From assembly GCF_014698835.1 (NCBI RefSeq), contig NZ_JACJTU010000038.1, positions 1 to 64,000 of the forward strand: DNA of 64,000 bases. Reading direction: 5' to 3'. This DNA comes from Nostoc paludosum FACHB-159. Lineage in GTDB: Bacteria > Cyanobacteriota > Cyanobacteriia > Cyanobacteriales > Nostocaceae. Within the stretch, counting starts at the first letter, position 1. Each line of letters starts with the position of its first letter. The notes below the pieces were generated by a model, which ran no database searches, was not told the origin of the DNA, and saw only the letters and a list, made by a program, of their open reading frames with translations. Positions 61,707 to 64,000 of this stretch are shown here, piece by piece. Position numbers and translations under genes: made by a program.

Positions 61707-61901
61707 AGGATTAATCTCCTTGTTATAAATTTCGAGGTATCCATTATCTCCCTACAGTGTATTAATTATTAAGCCAAATGCAATGCTATATAAGTGAGAA
61801 AAAGTGAGTAGTTACTGTAAAAATTTGTAACGGTTAACGTAATTATCTCTTAGACAACAGAAGTTTCATAAGTCTAACCTATAAATAAAGCAGGCTGACT
61901 A

Positions 61902-62834
61902 ATGACGGCAGAAGAAGCCCTAAATCTAGTCGATAGTCTTTTATGCTCTACGTTTGGGCAAAGGCTTAATGATGTTCAATCTGTAGTATTTCTGGAAAGC
62001 TGGCTAGGACGCACCTATGCGGAAATCGCGGTGCAGATAAGTTATGAACACGACTATATTAAACAAATTGGTTGCCAGCTGTGGCGATTGCTATCTCAGT
62101 TATTTGACCAAGAAGTATGTAAAAAAAATATCCAAACTGTCTTACGTTACTACCATCAGTCTTCAAACAGTAGCTATTTAAAAAAAGCCATCGACATTAA
62201 CATATTTGAATTAGGTAAAGTAGGAATTCAGAATTCTGGATCGAGAAAGCAAACGGGAACAATCATGAGCCAAGCCATTGACGGAGTAGTCTGGACAGTT
62301 CAGGATTTAGAGGTTTTACCTGAAAATGAGTGGAAACGCTATGAAATAATTAATAGTGAACTCTTTGTTACTCCCGCTCCTCACCGCCGTCATCAACAAG
62401 TTTGTGTGAAAATTGCTCGATCGCTTGATGCTTGGTCGGAGTTTAGTGATTTAGGCGAAACAATTATTGCTCCAGGGATGCTGTTTTCCCAAGCAGATAG
62501 CATCATCCCGGATGTAGTTTGGGTAAGTAGAGAACGACTAGCGCAAATTGAAGATGAAGCGGGACATCTAACCGGCGCACCAGAGTTAGTAGTGGAAGTT
62601 TTATCTCCTGGTAAACAAAACGAACTTCGAGACAAAGAAGCCAAATTAAAACTATATTCAATTCACGGCGTGCATGAGTATTGGATTCTCGATCGCTTTA
62701 CTCAAAAAGTTGAAATTTATCGTCGAGAAAAAGCACAGTTAGTTTTAGTTGCAACTTTATTAAATGACGACGAAATTGCATCGCCGCTATTACCTGGATT
62801 TTCTTGTTCTATCCGTTTATTTTTTCCTACGTAA
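61902..62834 (+). CDS. HTH (vWA-MoxR-associated N-terminal type) fused to Uma2-family nuclease domain
   Basis: A 310-residue frame with two parts. Residues 1-85 (MTAEEALNLVDSLLCSTFGQRLNDVQ ... LGRTYAEIAVQISYEHDYIKQIGCQLWRLLSQ) match the helix-turn-helix found at the N-terminus of many cyanobacterial NACHT/AAA, TIR or vWA-MoxR-associated conflict proteins. Residues 122-310 are a complete Uma2 domain (PD-(D/E)XK superfamily; IIPDVVWV, APELVVEVLSP, KEAKLKLY). The linker (about 104-121) is encoded by a GAATTCAGAATTC repeat, and the Uma2 part has its own ATG at 62265 with GGGA upstream. So either a fusion protein or two start sites. Confidence 0.8.
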   Translation: MTAEEALNLVDSLLCSTFGQRLNDVQSVVFLESWLGRTYAEIAVQISYEHDYIKQIGCQLWRLLSQLFDQEVCKKNIQTVLRYYHQSSNSSYLKKAIDINIFELGKVGIQNSGSRKQTGTIMSQAIDGVVWTVQDLEVLPENEWKRYEIINSELFVTPAPHRRHQQVCVKIARSLDAWSEFSDLGETIIAPGMLFSQADSIIPDVVWVSRERLAQIEDEAGHLTGAPELVVEVLSPGKQNELRDKEAKLKLYSIHGVHEYWILDRFTQKVEIYRREKAQLVLVATLLNDDEIASPLLPGFSCSIRLFFPT

Positions 62835-62876
62835 AGAAATAGGCAATAGGCAATAGGCAATAGGCAATAAGAATAA
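62835..62876. repeat. Tandem heptamer array AATAGGC
   Basis: Four AATAGGC units at 62841-62868 directly after the HTH-Uma2 gene. The same heptamer appears once or twice in the 60157-60941 gap and, as its complement, at 30588-30617. Confidence 0.75.
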
Positions 62877-62995
62877 AGGTTTTAGATTAATTATTTTTAT
62901 TAACATAGTTTGGTTTTATTGTGCAAAGTTACTTAGAAATATACGTAGTGGCGTGGCACAGCTAATTTGGCGCATAAAAAACAGTAGTAATCTCT

Positions 62996-64000
62996 TCATT
63001 TCTCTGTGTTCTCTGCGTCTGTGCGGTTCGTCGCATAACTGCCATAGACATTACTGGAAAATGGCACAATAACTGTAAAAGTAGTTCCTACATCCATCGC
63101 ACTTTTAACACTAATCTCCCCACCGTGCAAATCTACAGCTTTTTTGACGATGGACAATCGTAATCCTAGCCCTGGAATATTGTCGGTATTGCTGGCGCGA
63201 TGGAAAGGTTCAAAAATGTGTTCAATATCAGCAGCAGGAATACCAATACCAAAATCTTGAATTTCAAATATAGCTCCATCGCTGGTAGTACTAACATAAA
63301 AATTAATTTGACTGCCAATAGGAGAGTATTTTAAAGAGTTAGAAAATAAATTATTTAATATTTGTCGCAACAGTTGAGCATCGAAGTTAGCTTGGGTACT
63401 TTGGGATTCATAGCTAAAAGCGATCGCATGTTGAGAACCATCATCCTGTTTTAATTGTTTTAACAAATACTGGCAAAATTCGGCTAAATTCAAAGGCCTT
63501 GGATTAAACCCTAACTTACTAATTTCATCCTGACTCAGTACTAATACATCATCTAATAGCTGAGTCATGTGCATTACAGATTTTTGAATGCGGCGCAGGT
63601 GAGTATTTTGTCGCTCCTGGCTCCAGCGATGGCGATAATATTCTAGTAATTCCGCAGAAGAATGGATAGCAGCTAAAGGCGTGCGAAATTCATGGGAAGT
63701 AGTAGTCAGCAAACGGGATTTAAGTTCACTCAATTCTCTTTCTTTGGCAAGTGCTTGTCGCATCGCCTCTTCTGCCCATTGCAGCTTTGCCTGGATTCGT
63801 TTGCTTTCGCTAATATCCCGCAACAGCCAGCGCAGACCTACTAATTCACCTTGTTGATTACGCACAGCAGCCACCTTAAGCGCAACGATAATCGGTGTTT
63901 TCTCATACGGTCGCAGGTTTACTTCCCATTCTTGGGTTTTCCACTCTGGAATTTGCCGATCGCGCAGATGAGTCAGTTTCAGATGAAAAGCAATTAACTC
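62996..64000 (-). CDS. PAS-domain histidine kinase, N-terminal part beyond the window
   Basis: The frame is open to the right edge; the window holds the last 334 codons. Visible: the end of a PAS domain with its PAC motif (GELVGLRWLLRDISESKRIQ), a coiled linker (AEEAMRQALAKERELSELKSRLL), HisKA with SHEFRTPLAAI, and HATPase with N box NNLFSNSLKYS, G1 DFGIGI and G2 GLGLRLSIVKK. The G1 box has Phe for the usual Thr. There is no receiver after it. The kinase is soluble in the visible part. The true start lies outside, so total length is unknown. Confidence 0.9.
   Translation of the reverse strand, partial: ELIAFHLKLTHLRDRQIPEWKTQEWEVNLRPYEKTPIIVALKVAAVRNQQGELVGLRWLLRDISESKRIQAKLQWAEEAMRQALAKERELSELKSRLLTTTSHEFRTPLAAIHSSAELLEYYRHRWSQERQNTHLRRIQKSVMHMTQLLDDVLVLSQDEISKLGFNPRPLNLAEFCQYLLKQLKQDDGSQHAIAFSYESQSTQANFDAQLLRQILNNLFSNSLKYSPIGSQINFYVSTTSDGAIFEIQDFGIGIPAADIEHIFEPFHRASNTDNIPGLGLRLSIVKKAVDLHGGEISVKSAMDVGTTFTVIVPFSSNVYGSYATNRTDAENTEK

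Overview
The window is chromosomal DNA from a filamentous, Nostoc/Anabaena-like cyanobacterium. Evidence: the HIP1 octamer (GCGATCGC) occurs throughout; the gene content is cyanobacterial (ferredoxin-type divinyl chlorophyllide reductase BciB, the acyl-lipid desaturases DesC, DesA and DesB, group 2 sigma factor SigC, FurA); heptanucleotide short tandem repeats are abundant; and the run cobN, peptidoglycan-binding gene, furA, sigC has the order I recall from Anabaena/Nostoc. No transposase, integrase, phage structural gene, rRNA or CRISPR array was seen.

Layout: 0-11 kb holds bciB, a GxxExxY protein, a PLP-dependent aluminium-resistance/methionine gamma-lyase-like enzyme, the desC-desA-desB cluster, a LabA-like NYN protein and an OmpR-type two-component pair followed by a 41-bp tandem repeat. 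11-23 kb holds a coiled-coil hypothetical, neutral/alkaline invertase, rsmB, a TerB protein, a small membrane protein, a class A penicillin-binding protein, folK, a Nudix hydrolase, a broken ADP-ribosylglycohydrolase and an SPFH protein. 23-36.5 kb holds a 1612-residue hybrid sensor kinase, an ABM protein, a MATE exporter, a Tat-exported phosphatase, a proline-rich membrane protein, an ATP-grasp enzyme and a GAF kinase. 36.7-46.6 kb is the cobN / peptidoglycan-binding / furA / sigC / gpsA / lipA block. 46.7-64 kb holds tRNA-Pro and tRNA-Ser, a CapA protein, a DM13 lipoprotein, an SDR-CIA30 protein, an orphan ABC permease, a TIGR04376 protein, a second NYN protein, a VanY-type carboxypeptidase, mnmG, a type-IV-pilus/secretion-like membrane protein, a signal-less amidase, an HTH-Uma2 fusion and the C-terminal part of a PAS histidine kinase cut by the right edge.

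Working links: three desaturases act in sequence on membrane lipids (delta-9, delta-12, omega-3). FurA is convergent with the peptidoglycan-binding gene, the arrangement that in Anabaena yields an antisense furA transcript. Several genes act on the cell wall (PBP1A, PG-binding protein, VanY, amidase).

The most striking feature is a class of compact fold-back elements: a G-rich heptamer array, a short unrelated core, then a C-rich heptamer array. They occur between genes and also in frame inside conserved genes (four times in cobN, once each in rsmB and the hybrid kinase). Other small palindromic repeats have entered the GAF kinase and the ADP-ribosylglycohydrolase, where they accompany two frameshifts. 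Lengths, motifs and frames were read from the sequence; family names rest on recalled motifs, not on a database search.
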